DNA from: Myxocyprinus asiaticus
Lineage: Eukaryota > Chordata > Actinopteri > Cypriniformes > Catostomidae
Length of the DNA stretch: 64,000 nt
Direction of reading: 5' to 3'
NCBI RefSeq assembly: GCF_019703515.2
Contig: NC_059351.1
Span: 18,569,501-18,633,500 of the forward strand
Shown here: positions 1 to 10,127 of the stretch, in pieces
How positions within the stretch are numbered: the stretch's first letter is position 1
How the letters are laid out: every line of letters begins with the position of its first letter
Made by a program: the position numbers and the translations under genes
The notes under the pieces: model-generated
Databases searched by the model: none
Seen by the model: only the letters and a program-made list of their open reading frames with translations
What the model was told of the DNA's origin: nothing

Positions 1-343
1 GTTGCTACGGTATTTTGGTGGTTGCTAAGGCATTAATATATGGTTGCTAGGGTGTTCTGGGTGGCTGCTAGGGTCTTCAGGTAATTGCTAGGTGGTTGCT
101 ATAGTGTTTTTGTGGTTGCTAGGGCATTGCTAGGTGGTTGCTAAAGCATTCTAGGGGGTTGCTAGGTAGTTCTGGTGGTTGCCAAGGCATTGATATTCAG
201 TTGCAAAGGCATTCTGGGTGGTTGCTAGAAAGTTCTGGTGATTGCTAGGGCATTGCTGGGTGTTCTGGTGGATGCTATGGTATTTCTAGTTTGTTACTAG
301 GGTTTTCTGGTGGTTACTAAGGAATTGCTAGGTGGTTGTTTAT
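1..343. repeat. GGTTGCTAGGG-type minisatellite
   Basis: Degenerate tandem array built on variants of GGTTGCTAGGGCATTCTGG with a period of roughly 20-22 bases. It runs off the left edge, so its full length is unknown. It lies in the app intron downstream of the Kunitz exon. No open frame of interest is seen. Confidence 0.85.
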
Positions 344-950
344 AGAGTCCTGCACTCTCTGATATTCTGCTCTCTAGATATGACTGAGATATGAGTCCCC
401 TTCTTCTGTAAGTCTATAGAATTTTATTTTATTTTTATTTATTTTTTTCAGGTAAAATGATAAGTGTGATGTCTTGGTAAAGTAACAGCACACCTCTCCT
501 CATCAAGAGGGTTTGGTTTGAGGGATCACTCATGTCCGGAGCACAAACACTTTAGGACAACTCACACACTGAACAGTTAATACATACTGTTAGTGGTTTG
601 ATTATAAGCATGAGCAATAACAATAGTTGTGCTTGATTTAGCAAACACCACAAACAGCAGTTGGATTAATTTTTGACAGATAAATATGTGAAGACACAGT
701 AAAGAGGAGATTTTCTGAGCTCAAAGTTTGTACGGCTGGTTAAATATATCTGATAAGTAAAAGAAATGTATAAAGAATATTAGTCACAGTATCAGAGATT
801 TTATGCATACAAATATGAAAAACACACACGTGCACACACTTCTGTTTCACAAAAATACTGAAATTAGTTAAACAGTTTAAGCTACAGAATTTGTTTTTTT
901 ATTTAGCACCCAAGCCAAGCACAACACACTTAATGTAAGTGTGTTTATGT

Positions 951-951
<1 letters not shown>
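344..951. other. app intron, no recognised feature
   Basis: AT-rich intronic sequence between the minisatellite and a microsatellite. I see no exon, RNA gene or clear transposon terminus. A search on the minus strand for the next app exon (start of the E2 domain) found nothing. Confidence 0.5.

Positions 952-1016
<65 letters not shown>
952..1016. repeat. (CT)n(CA)n compound microsatellite
   Basis: An uninterrupted CT run passes directly into a CA run of about 36 bases. It lies in an app intron and is likely length-polymorphic. Confidence 0.95.
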
Positions 1017-1018
<2 letters not shown>

Positions 1019-1162
1019 CTCAGTTAGCAGCTGTTAGTGAGTCATATCAGCTGACATTCGGTGCGTGGACAATGACACAAACGTGTGAGAGAGAGTGTGA
1101 AAGTCAGAATCCCAGATCAACAAGAGAAGATCAGTTTGAAAGGATCCAATCTTAGAAAGAAA

Positions 1163-1359
1163 AACAGTTCACTCAAAAATTGTAATTCTGTTATAATTTC
1201 CTCACTCATGTTGTTCTAAACCTGTATGCCTTTTGTCTGTGGAACACAAAAGGTTTCTGCTAAACACCTGCTTTTGTGTTCCACAGAAGAAAGTCATCGA
1301 GGTTTGAAAACAACATGATGGTGAGTTAATGATTATTTCTGAGTAAACTATCCCTTTAA
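1163..1359. mobile_element. Short fold-back MITE
   Basis: The left end AGTTCACTCAAAAAT is inverted at the right end as GAGTAAACTATCCC, and the inner arms carry inverted GGAACACAAAAG/CTTTTGTGTTCC. The right end runs into TTTAA. This matches a very abundant teleost MITE (established knowledge). It sits about 40 bp from the splice donor of the Kunitz exon. Confidence 0.7.
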
Positions 1360-1399
1360 GAGAGGTTTGTCACACACAAGCCGTCTATTGATGACTTAC

Positions 1400-1567
1400 A
1401 CACACTACTGCAGACGGACAGACAGTACTCCTCTGACTCAAAGTTATTACGGTTTCCTCCACAGCCTCCGTATGTGAAGGGTGCACAACGGCCCTCCTCG
1501 CGCACAAAATACCAGCGAGGCAACATCGCCTGGCACGGACCCGTCTCAGCACTCGCAAAACACACCT
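1400..1567 (-). CDS. app: app exon 7: Kunitz protease-inhibitor domain
   Basis: Encodes the Kunitz domain of amyloid precursor protein: [18 protein letters not shown]...[24 protein letters not shown], with all six cysteines that form the three disulfides. The exon is 168 nt, the length I recall for human APP exon 7. It is bounded by acceptor TGTCAG and donor GTAAGT. The first two bases complete a Glu codon begun in the acidic exon at 9380. In the KPI-bearing APP isoforms this domain is extracellular and inhibits trypsin-like serine proteases. The reactive-site P1 residue, right after the second Cys, is Gln (codon CAG, 1530-1532) instead of the Arg of mammalian APP or Lys of BPTI. The exon is alternatively spliced in mammals. 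Zebrafish appa is reported to keep this domain and appb to lack it, so the gene is more likely the appa-type copy (inference). Confidence 0.95.
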
Positions 1568-1688
1568 CTGACATGACACACACACATGCAAACACACACA
1601 TCTGCATGAGATGAGACAATCAACACAATAATTTGATGGGGCTGGGTGACATAAAATAAAATAATTTTACAGATAATATATATATATA

Positions 1689-3271
1689 CAGGTGCATCTC
1701 AATAAATTAGAATGTCGTGGAAAAGTTCATTTATTTCTGTAATTCAACTCAAATTGTGAAACTCGTGTATTAAATAAATTCAGTGCACACAGACTGAAGT
1801 AGTTTAAGTCTTTGGTTCTTTTAACTGTGATGATTTTGGCTCACATTTAACAAAAACCCACCAATTCACTATCTCAACAAATTAGAATACATCATAAGAC
1901 CAATAAAAAAAACATTTTTAGTGAATTGTTGGCCTTCTGGAAAGTATGTTCATTTACTGTATATGTACTCAATACTTGGTAGGGGCTCCTTTTGCTTTAA
2001 TTACTGCCTCAATTCGGCGTGGCATGGAGGTGATCAGTTTGTGGCACTGCTGTGGTGGTATGGAAGCCCAGGTTTCTTTGACAGTGGCCTTCAGCTCATC
2101 TGCATTTTTTGGTCTCTTGTTTCTCATTTTCCTCTTGACAATACCCCATAGATTCTCTATGGGGTTCAGGTCTGGTGAGTTTGCTGGCCAGTCAAGCACA
2201 CCAACACCATGATCATTTAACCGACTTTTGGTGCTTTTGGCAGTGTGGGCAGGTGCCAAATCCCGCTGGAAAATGAAATCAGCATCTTTAAAAAGCTGGT
2301 CAGCAGAAGGAAGCATGAAGTGCTCCAAAATGTCTTGGTAAACGGGTGCAGTGACTTTGGTTTTCAAAAAACACAATGGACCAACACCAGTAGATGACAT
2401 TGCACCCCAAATCATCACAGACTGTGGAAACTTAACACTGGACTTCAAGCAACTTGGGCTATGAGCTTTTCCACCCTTCCTCCAGACTCTAGGACCTTGG
2501 TTTCCAAATGAAATACAAAACTTGCTCTCATCTGAAAAGAGGACTTTGGACCACTGGGCAACAGTCCAGTTCTTCTTCTCCTTAGCCCAGGTAAGACGCC
2601 TCTGACGTTGTCTGTGGTTCAGGAGTGGCTCAACAAGAGGAATAAGACAACTGTAGCCAAATTCCTTGACATGTCTGTGTGTGGTGGCTCTTGATGCCTT
2701 GACCCCAGCCTCAGTCCATTCCTTGTGAAGTTCACCCAAATTCTTGAATCGATTTTGCTTGACAATCCTCATAAGGCTGCGGTTCTCTCGGTTGGTTGTG
2801 CATCTTTTTCTTCCACACTTTTTCCTTCCACTCAACTTTCTGTTAACATGCTTGGATACAGCACACTGTGAACAGCCAGCTTCTTTGGCAATGAATGTTT
2901 GTGGCTTACCCTCCTTGTGAAGGGTGTCAATGATTGTCTTCTGGAAAACTGTCAGATCAGCAGTCTTCCCCATGATTGTGTAGCCTAGTGAACCAAACTG
3001 AGAGACCATTTTGAAGGCTCAGGAAACATTTGCAGGTGTTTTGAGTTGATTAGCTGATTGGCATGTCACCATATTCTAATTTGTTGAGATAGTGAATTGG
3101 TGGGTTTTTGTTAAATGTGAGCCAAAATCAACACAATTAAAAGAACCAAAGACTTAAACTACTTCAGTCTGTGTGCATTGAATTTATTTAATACACGAGT
3201 TTCACAATTTGAGTTGAATTACTGAATAAATTAACTTTTCCATGACATTCTAATTTATTGAGATGCACCTG
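1689..3271 (-). mobile_element. Full-length Tc1/mariner element, copy 1
   Basis: 1,583 bp element flanked by TA target duplications and set in a (TA)n tract. Terminal inverted repeats of about 200 bp start CAGGTGCATCTCAATAAATT. Each TIR carries a second, inner copy of the CTCAAYAAATTAGAAT motif (1872-1888 and 3073-3090), the IR/DR arrangement known from Sleeping Beauty-like Tc1 elements. It holds one uninterrupted transposase ORF on the minus strand. A sibling copy is at 52161-53742. It is inserted in app intron 6, in the same orientation as the host gene. Confidence 0.95.
1969..3009 (-). CDS. Tc1-family DD34E transposase, intact ORF
   Basis: 346-codon ORF for a Tc1 transposase, which binds the TIRs and cuts and pastes the element at TA. 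The paired helix-turn-helix region spans about residues 15-115 (KTADLTVFQKTIIDTLHKEG through ASRATTHRHVKEFG), with a basic GRKKCGRKR stretch between the halves. The catalytic triad is complete: D160 in LFSDESKF, D250 in FQRDLAPAHTA and E285 in DLNPIENLW, giving the DD34E spacing. The natural start is probably Met13 (MGKTADL), usual for the family. The sibling copy has FQQD where this has FQRD, so this ORF may still carry a private substitution next to the second Asp. No stop or frameshift is seen. Confidence 0.93.
   Translation of the reverse strand: MVSQFGSLGYTIMGKTADLTVFQKTIIDTLHKEGKPQTFIAKEAGCSQCAVSKHVNRKLSGRKKCGRKRCTTNRENRSLMRIVKQNRFKNLGELHKEWTEAGVKASRATTHRHVKEFGYSCLIPLVEPLLNHRQRQRRLTWAKEKKNWTVAQWSKVLFSDESKFCISFGNQGPRVWRKGGKAHSPSCLKSSVKFPQSVMIWGAMSSTGVGPLCFLKTKVTAPVYQDILEHFMLPSADQLFKDADFIFQRDLAPAHTAKSTKSRLNDHGVGVLDWPANSPDLNPIENLWGIVKRKMRNKRPKNADELKATVKETWASIPPQQCHKLITSMPRRIEAVIKAKGAPTKY

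Positions 3272-3326
<55 letters not shown>
3272..3326. repeat. (TA)n microsatellite
   Basis: TA dinucleotide tract abutting the right end of the Tc1 element. It continues the shorter TA tract on the left, so the element landed inside a TA microsatellite. Confidence 0.95.
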
Positions 3327-3329
<3 letters not shown>

Positions 3330-3348
3330 TGTTCTATGGTTTCTATAT

Positions 3349-3650
3349 ACAGTTTAAACAGAAGTTTACATACACCTTAGCCAAATACATTTAAACAATT
3401 CCTGACATTTAATCATAGATTTCCCTGTCATTAGGTCAGTTAGGATCACTACTTTATATTAAGAATGTGAAATCAGAATAATAGCAGAAAGAATGATTTA
3501 TTTCAGCTTTTATTTCTTTCATCACATTCCCAGTTGGGTCAGAAGTTTATATACAATTAGTTAGTATTTGGTAGCATTGCCTTTAAATTGTTTAACTTGG
3601 GTCAAATGTTTTGGGTAGCCTTCCACAAGCTTCTCACAATAACAAACAGG
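3349..3650 (-). mobile_element. Fragment of a Sleeping Beauty-like Tc1
   Basis: Begins with CAGTTTAAACAGAAGTTTACATAC, close to the salmonid/zebrafish Tc1 terminus. It continues through sequence typical of the transposase 3' flank (AGAAGTTTATATACAATTAG, then TTGGTAGCATTGCCTTTAAA). Similarity stops near 3650 and no opposite TIR is present, so the piece is truncated. Confidence 0.75.
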
Positions 3651-3989
3651 AAGTCCTGTATGTGTCTGTTTGTAGGCAAGTTCACAGTAGTTTAATTAGC
3701 TTCTTATTCAAATTCTGGTAAAATGCACCTCCGGTGCCGTTCTAAATGCATATTATAAGTGAACCGAACTATTGAGCATCTACATCTGAGATGCTGTTCT
3801 TGAGCAGAGCTCAAATATTGTGCACCGCTGTGAAGGCTAAAAATAGCCACGAGTGCATCACCAGCCTGTGCTTGAGTTTGTGTCAACAGAGCAGCACCAA
3901 TCACTAACACGCTGGCGCTGCACATACTATATATTTACTTATTAAACACAGCCTTTTGTGATTCACAGAGCTATCGCACGTCTTTAAGT

Positions 3990-4199
3990 GGCTTTGAATA
4001 AAATGCACAAGTCATATGAACTGCTTTAATGGTGTTTTTATGGTTCTTTTATGTCATTTTTGGAGCTTGACAGTAACAAACATGACTAACACACAGTATC
4101 GGATTTGGATCGGGCTCGTTGGACCGATACCCGGTCCGTCTAAAAGCTTCAGTATCGGAGCCGATACCGATCCAGGTGTCGGATCGTTGCATCCCTACT
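3990..4199. mobile_element. Terminal fragment of a hAT-like element
   Basis: Contains nested inverted CGGATCGG/CCGATCC-type motifs and ends in GTCGGATCGTTGCATCCCTA, the usual style of a teleost hAT terminus. The left terminus and target duplication were not identified, so class and boundary are tentative. Confidence 0.4.
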
Positions 4200-4803
4200 G
4201 AGGACATGTGAAGCATTTATTTCTCCAACTACAGACTCTGATGTACTTATCTTCTTGTTTAGTTGTACATCTGGCCTTCCACATCTTTTGTCCTTTGTCT
4301 TTAAACACTGTAGTGTACACCTTTGTATGAAATATTCAGTTTTCTGGCAATTTCAAGCATTGTATTGCCTTCATTCCTCAAAACAATGATTGACTGACGA
4401 GTTTCTAGAGAAAGCCGTTTCTTTTTTGCCATTTTTGACCTAATATTGACCTTAAGACATGCCAGTCTATTGCATACTGTGGCAACTCAAAAACAAACAC
4501 AAGACAAAGTTAAGCTTCATTTAATGAACCAGATAGCTTTCAGCTGTGTTTGAAAATCACTTGCCATTATAGCTAGTACCAAATTAGCAATTTAACATGA
4601 TTCCTCAAGGATAAGGTGTTGGAGTGATGGCTGCTGGAAATGGGGCCTGTCTAGATTTGATCAAAAAAGACTTTTTTCAAATAGTGATGGTGCTGTCCTG
4701 ACTATACATTGTGATCAGCTGAATGACACTTTGGTGAATTAAAGTACCAAATTCCTTCTGAAACAGCAAAATCTGTACATTATTCCAAACTTTTGGCGCC
4801 AGT
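4200..4803. mobile_element. One-ended Tc1-type MITE
   Basis: Ends in ATTATTCCAAACTTTTGGCGCCAGTGTG, the terminus of an abundant fish Tc1 family. The body matches what I recall of that family (TTTTGCCATTTTTGACCTAATATTGACC). The opposite TIR is missing. The right end abuts a (GT)n run. Confidence 0.6.
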
Positions 4804-4824
4804 GTGTGTGTGTGTGTGTATGTG

Positions 4825-4869
<45 letters not shown>
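4801..4869. repeat. (GT)n(TA)n(CA)n microsatellite
   Basis: Symmetric compound microsatellite: GT run, TA run, then CA run. It is self-complementary and could fold into a hairpin. It separates two MITEs. Confidence 0.9.
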
Positions 4870-5385
4870 GGTCAAAAGTTTTGAAACACTCATTCTTTAT
4901 TATTATTATTTTTTTTTTCTTCACATTTTACAATAATAGTAAAGTCATTAAAACTATGGAATAACAAATGGAACTATGGGAATTATGTTGTGACTAAACA
5001 AAAAACTGTGTTATATTGTAGCATCTTCAAAGTAGTCACCCTTTGCCTAGAATTTGCAGACATGTACTCTTGACATTTTCACAACCAACTTCTTGAGGTA
5101 TCACCCTGGGATGCTTTTTAAACAGTATTGAAGGAGTTCCTGTCTATATGCTGGGCACTTATTGGCTTCTTTTCTTTATTATTTGGTCCAAGTCATCATT
5201 TCAAAAACTTTGTTTTAAATTAAATTTTAGTTTTATAATGAAATAAATTAATATGGTGGCACAATTATATTTTTGTCTACAAAACTAATTTCAAATATTT
5301 AAGCGTATGCCCTCAGATCAAAAGATTTTTAAGATCATGAGGAAAATTTCAGTCAAGTGTTTCAAAACTTTTGACCGGTAGTGTG
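4869..5385. mobile_element. Tc1-type MITE, GGTCAAAAGTTTT family, copy 1
   Basis: About 515 bp with inverted ends GGTCAAAAGTTTTGAAACACT (left) and AGTGTTTCAAAACTTTTGACC (right). The end of the family is CACTACCGGTC, complete in the second copy at 54080-54604. The left end has eroded into the CA microsatellite. No coding capacity. Confidence 0.85.

Positions 5386-5387
<2 letters not shown>

Positions 5388-5424
<37 letters not shown>
5388..5424. repeat. (CA)n microsatellite
   Basis: CA run between the MITE at 4869-5385 and the Tc1 element that starts at 5433. Confidence 0.95.
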
Positions 5425-5426
<2 letters not shown>

Positions 5427-5432
5427 TATATA

Positions 5433-6652
5433 CACTGATCAGCCACAACATTAAAACCACTGACCAAGTGAAGTGAATAGCATTTATTATCTCGCTTCAA
5501 TGGCACCTGTCAAGGGGTGGGATATATTAGGCAGCAAGTGAATAGTCATTTCTTGAATTTCATGTGGTGTAAGCAGGAAAAATGGGCAAGCGTAAGGATC
5601 TGAGTGACTTTTACAAGGGCCAAATTGTGATGGCTAGACGACTGGGTCAGAGCATCTCCAAAATGGCAGGTCTTGTGGGGTGTTCTCGGTATGCAGTGGT
5701 TAGTACCTACCAAAGGTGGTCCAAGGAAGGACAACCAGTGAACTGGCGACAGGGTCATGGGTGCCCAAGGCTCACTGATGCACGTGGGGAGTGAAGGCTA
5801 GCCCGTCTGGTCTGATCCCAGAGAAAAGCTAAAATAGCACAAATTTCTGAAAAACTTAATGCTGCCGTGACAGAAAGGTGTCAGGATACACAATGCATCG
5901 CAGCTTTCTGCGTATGGGTCTGCGTAGCCGCAGACCGGTCAGAGAGCCCATGCTGACCCCTGTTCACCACCGAAAGCGCCTACAATGGGCACGTGAGTGT
6001 CAGACCTGGACCATGGAGCAATTGAAGAAGTTGGCATGGTCTGATGAATCACATTTTCTTTTAGATCATGTGGACGGCCGGGTGTGTGTGCATCATTTAC
6101 CTGAGGAAGAGATGGCAGCAGGATGCACCATGGGAAGAAGGCAGGCTGGCAGAGGCAGTGTGATGCTCTGGGCAATGTTCTGCTGGGAAACCTTGGGTCC
6201 TGGCATTCATGTGGATGTTACTTTGACACGTACCACCTATCTAAAGATTGTTGCACACCACGTACACCCCTTCATGCCAACAGTATTCCCTGATGGCAGT
6301 GGCCTCTTTCAGAGGATAATGTGCCCTGCCACACTGCACAAATTGCTCAGGAATGGTTTAAGGAACATGACAAAGAGTTCAAGGTGTTGACTTGGCCTCC
6401 AAATTCCCCAGATCTCAATCTGATTGAGCATCTATGGGATGTACTGGACCAACAAGTCTGATCCATGGAGGCCCCACCTCGTAACTTACAGGACTTAAAG
6501 GATCTGCTGCTAACGTCTTGGTGCCAGATACCACAGGACACCTTCAGAAGTCTTGTTGAGTCCATGCCTCGATGGGTCACAGCTATTTTGGTGGCATGAG
6601 GGGGACCTACATGATATTAGGCAGGTGGTTTTAATGTTGTGGCTGATTGGTG
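5433..6652 (+). mobile_element. Degenerate Tc1 element, CACTGATCAGCC family
   Basis: 1,220 bp between TA dinucleotides. Left end CACTGATCAGCCACAACATT, right end inverted as AATGTTGTGGCTGATTGGTG. It carries a broken plus-strand transposase. Two other pieces of this terminus occur at 7788-7882 and 54756-55095. Confidence 0.9.
5582..6598 (+). pseudogene. Tc1 transposase pseudogene
   Basis: Remnant of a Tc1 transposase. The first HTH is readable at 5582-5794 ([20 protein letters not shown] through [15 protein letters not shown]), where the frame stops at a TGA. The second part at 5878-6390 carries the first catalytic Asp in AWSDESHF. A one-base loss near 6310 shifts the frame just before the second Asp: DNVPCHTA is read only in the next frame, followed by SPDLNLIEHLWD with the Glu. 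At least two lesions make it non-functional. Confidence 0.9.
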
Positions 6653-6660
6653 TATATATA

Positions 6661-7787
6661 CAGTGCTGTGAAAAAGTATTTGCCCACATCCTGATTTCTT
6701 CCTGATTCTTGATTTATTTAATTTTTTATATCTCATACTAAATTGTCTCATAAATTAAAACAAAATCTAACATAAAACAAAGGCAATCTGAGTAAACAAA
6801 AAAATAAAGTTTTTAAATGATAATACAATTTGAAAACAAAAAATGAAGCAAAAAAGTTATCCAATACAAACTGGAAAAAGTATTTGCCCCCTTAGTTACT
6901 AAATCCCCAAATCTACGAAGCTGCATTCATAAAGGGGTTCAGCTGGACTAAGCACACCAAGGCCTGTTCAATCAATTCAACACCTAAATATAACTTTTTC
7001 AGCAGCATGAAACTGGCTAAAATGTCTCACCCAGTCGCACACAATGCCAAGGTCGAAAGAAATTCCAGAAATGATGAGGAAAAAGGTGATTGAAATATAT
7101 CAGTCTGGGAAGGGTTACAATGCTATTTCAAGGCTCTGGGGCTCCAAATAAACACAGTGAGAGCCATTATCTCCAAATGGAGAAAACTTGGCATAGTAGA
7201 GAACCTTCCCAGAAGTGGCCGACCTTCCAAAATTCCACCAAGAGCACAGCGACGACTCATCCAGGAAGTCACAAAAAAGCCAAGGACAACATCCAAGGAA
7301 CTCCAGGCCTCTCTCGCATCAATAAAGGTCACTGTTCATGACTCCACTATCAGAAAGACACTGGCCAAAATTGGCATCCATGGAAGAGTGGCGAGGCGAA
7401 CACCATTGCTAACCCAGAAGAACATTAAGGCTCATCTGAATTTTGCCAAAGCATACCTTGATGATCCTCAAAAGCTTTTGGGAGAATGTTCTGTGGACTG
7501 ATGAGTCAAAAGTGAAACTATTCTGAAAACATGGGTCCCGTTACATCTGGCGTAAATCAAACACAGAATTCCACGAAAAGAACATAATACCTATGGTCAA
7601 GCATGGAGATGGTGTGGGGATGCTTTGCTACTTCAGGGCCAGGGAGACTTGCAATAATTGAGGGAAACATGAATTCTGTTCTCTACCAGAAAATCCTAAA
7701 GGAGAACATCCGGTCATCAGTCCGTGAGTTGAAGCTCAAGAACAACAGGATTATGCAGCAAGACAATGATCCAAAGCATAGGAGCTA
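6661..7787 (+). mobile_element. Truncated Tc1 element, CAGTGCTGTGAAAAAG family
   Basis: Left terminus CAGTGCTGTGAAAAAGTATT follows TA just after the previous element ends. The body carries a plus-strand transposase remnant. There is no matching right TIR: family sequence stops near 7787 and continues as the end of a different Tc1 family. The element is therefore chimeric or truncated. Confidence 0.85.
7048..7787 (+). pseudogene. Tc1 transposase pseudogene, 3' truncated
   Basis: Transposase remnant with HTH sequence at 7157-7501 (MRAIISKWRKLGIVENLPRSGRP, the AT-hook-like linker, then STIRKTLAKIGIHGRVARR). The first catalytic Asp is in TDESKV in another frame near 7499, and the second in MQQDNDPKH at about 7755-7780. 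The third acidic residue (the PIE motif) is missing because the element is cut off there. Frameshifts and a stop after VKLF also break it. The 140-codon ORF at 7603-8025 is a fusion of this remnant with the neighbouring element and is not a gene. Confidence 0.88.
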
Positions 7788-7882
7788 TGCTATTCTGAGA
7801 TGCAGGTTGGCACTGTTTTGGTGGCATGAGAGGGACCTACACAATATTAGGCAGGTGGTTTTAATGTTGTGGGTGATCGGTG
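7788..7882 (+). mobile_element. Solo right end of the CACTGATCAGCC Tc1 family
   Basis: 95 bp matching the reverse complement of the left part of the element at 54756-55095: the CTGAGATGC, GGCACTGTTTTGGTGGCA and GACCTACACAATATTAGGCA segments, ending GATCGGTG then TA. It is fused directly to the truncated transposase of another Tc1 family. Confidence 0.85.
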
Positions 7883-8648
7883 TATATATATATTTATGTA
7901 TTTGCTTTGAAATGACTATAGAGCTATTAGCAATTTCAAGCCACGGGTTCGTTCAAGAATTTCCTACAGGTTTTTATAATTGCAGTTTTAAATTTGGGAG
8001 TAATATAAGGACCAAAAGTGGATAATAATAACCAAAAGTTCTTAATAATAAATTATAATAATAAATTATAACCAAAGTGGAGCGTCTCACTTTGGTTGTG
8101 TCAGGTCATAAACATGTCGTTTTTAGGTCGCTGTGTCAGGTTAATAAATGTAGTTTAAAATTTAGAAAAACACGTCTTGAGATCCTTGCGTTCGGCTTTG
8201 CAGTCCATCAAGTCATGTTTGAATGCAAAAACGTTTTCTCATCTTGTGCTGTCTACTGTGGCTAAGTGTGGTTTGTTCACTGTATAAGATGCATGTTGCC
8301 TAAACAGCTGGAGTTTCACTTACTGCCCCCTGGAGAAAACAGGTGGTACTTCAAGCTTGAATTTCTCCAATAAACATTCCTTTTTACAGTCTGGGCGGGG
8401 ACATGATTAATTGCGTAAATTTATTTAACATGTTATTTTTTTATATAATTAATCACACAGAATTGACATGTTAAATCAACAGTCCTAATTTTAATATATG
8501 AAAAAAACGTTGCAGAAAGACTTAAGAGAACATTTTTGAGTGATAAGACAAATCATTGCGAGTTTTAAATCGATTCGGTTTGAACTGGTTCAGGGAACTG
8601 AATAAAACTTACCAACTTGAACACAGTTTAGCTTCAGAAGTTTAGACA
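7883..8648. other. app intron 6, no recognised gene
   Basis: Starts with a short TA run, followed by a local direct repeat (AATAATAAATTATAATAATAAATTATAACC) and AT-rich sequence. I cannot assign an element or exon. A stretch near 8570-8600 resembles an eroded hAT terminus but has no partner. Confidence 0.45.
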
Positions 8649-8660
8649 TTATTTAAACAT

Positions 8661-9110
8661 ATTTTTTGGGGGGTTTTTCCCCCCTTTTTCACCCAATTTG
8701 GAATGCCCAATTCCCAGTGCGCTTTTTAAGTCCTCGTGGTCGCGTAGTGATTCGCCTCAATCTGGGTGGCAGAGGATGAATCCCAGTTGCCTCCGCGTCT
8801 GAGACCTTCAACCCGTGCATCTTATTACGTGGCTTGTTGAGCGCGTTGCCATGGAGACAGCGCGTGTGGAGGCTTCACGCCATCCACCACGACATCCGTG
8901 CTCAACTCACCACATGCCCCACCGAGAACGAACCACATTATAGCGACCACGAGGAGGTTACCCCATGTGAAACTACCCTCCCTAGCAACCGGGCCAATTT
9001 GGTTGCTTAGGAGACCTGGCTGGAGTCACTCAGCACACCCTGGGATTCTAACTAGCGAACTCCAGGGGTGGTAACCAGTGTCTTTTACCACTGAGCTACC
9101 CAGGTCCCCG
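8661..9110 (-). mobile_element. tRNA-derived SINE, copy 1
   Basis: 450 bp SINE on the minus strand, flanked by a perfect 12-bp target duplication TTATTTAAACAT (8649-8660 and 9111-9122). Read 5'-3' it has a tRNA-like head at 9110 with an A box (GGTAGCTCAGTGG) and a B box region. The tail lies at the T-rich left end. Two more copies are at 35229-35650 and 62771-63205. Confidence 0.92.
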
Positions 9111-9379
9111 TTATTTAAACATCTTAATGCTCTCATACTTGCCAGTTGGGAGACAAGGAAGTATCGTGAAATTTATCTAATGAAACTTTGACTATAGGAA
9201 ACTTAATGGCTAAATAAAAAGCACCGCAAAATCAATGTGGTGTTCACAATGCTGCTCAAATTCGTCAGCAAAATCAGAGCAATTATATTGTGAATATTCA
9301 ATATATCGTCCATCCATGTCGCTGGATGTGATATGAGAACAGAAAATGATACAATGACACAAACACATAGCTCGCTCAC

Positions 9380-9591
9380 CTTTGACGACTTCCTCCACGG
9401 ACTCGGTGGTGGTGGTGGTTGTCATGGCAACACTGGTGCTCTGCCTGTTGTCGCTGCGCTCATCGATGACCTCGTCATTTTCCTCATCTCCATCTCCATC
9501 TTGATCTGTATCCAGCGGCTCCTCGTCTTCCTCATCAGCATCTGCGTCATCCTGAACTACAGCAGCTGCTGTTTCAGTGTTTCGGACCATA
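9380..9591 (-). CDS. app: app exon 6: acidic region
   Basis: 212-nt exon for the extracellular acidic linker of amyloid precursor protein: a run of Asp/Glu (DDADADEEDEEPLDTDQDGD and following), then the conserved tail TTTTTTESVEEVVK just before the Kunitz domain. Acceptor TTCTTTTCAG, donor GTGAGC. The first T completes a Ser codon with the AG ending exon 5, and the last G starts the Glu codon that opens exon 7. The length, composition and TTTTTTESVEEVV signature make the identification secure. The acidic stretch is shaped differently from the human one, as expected for this fast-evolving linker. The plus-strand ORF over it (9333-9635) is an antisense shadow. Confidence 0.93.
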
Positions 9592-10088
9592 CTGAAAAGA
9601 ATAAAGGAGAACATTTCACTCTTTTAATATATTGAATACATTCATGACACTGTGTTCACTTTAAAGTTAAATTGAAATCTAAAAACCTTAATGTTTTAAA
9701 CTGTAGTGTGATATATTGTTGTCACATGACCTCATCACATTGTTTGTGAGTAGCAAAGATAACACATTGAAATATTAATGTTTAATTTGACCATTTGTAG
9801 CTTCAATTTTCTGATCCCTTTTAAAAATATTCTGGAAAACTTCTGGTAAACAATGGGGCAGATTTGCCACAAAATAATTGCACGTGTGCCGCAGATGAAG
9901 AGTTTTCGCAAGGCATGTGATACATAATCTGTTATTAAAAATGCATAGATTGACACAGATAAACAAGTGATATTTCAGGCGATATTTTTTTCCAAATATG
10001 CACCAAATAAAACACCCAAAAAAATCTAAGGGGCTGTCCAGATCTGTGCTAAAAAAAATTTAAAAATAGTGCAACGGCAACGCATATA
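9592..10088. other. app intron 5, no recognised feature
   Basis: AT-rich intronic sequence between exon 6 and the DIRS element. No exon, RNA gene or transposon terminus recognised. Confidence 0.5.
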
Positions 10089-10127
10089 ACTTTAGGTTAC
10101 TCATGTAACCCCGGTTCTCTGATTACA

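Noticed and set aside
1..1355. Next app exon after the Kunitz exon
   Set aside because: No minus-strand sequence resembling the start of the E2 domain; it probably lies beyond the left edge.
4677..4924. CA/TA-rich ORFs (VCVCVC, THTHTH)
   Set aside because: Translation of microsatellites; similar cases at 5318-5506 and 37856-38146.
7603..8025. 140-codon ORF as a gene
   Set aside because: Fusion of two Tc1 remnants plus intron sequence.
9333..9635. Plus-strand 100-codon ORF
   Set aside because: Antisense shadow of the app acidic exon.
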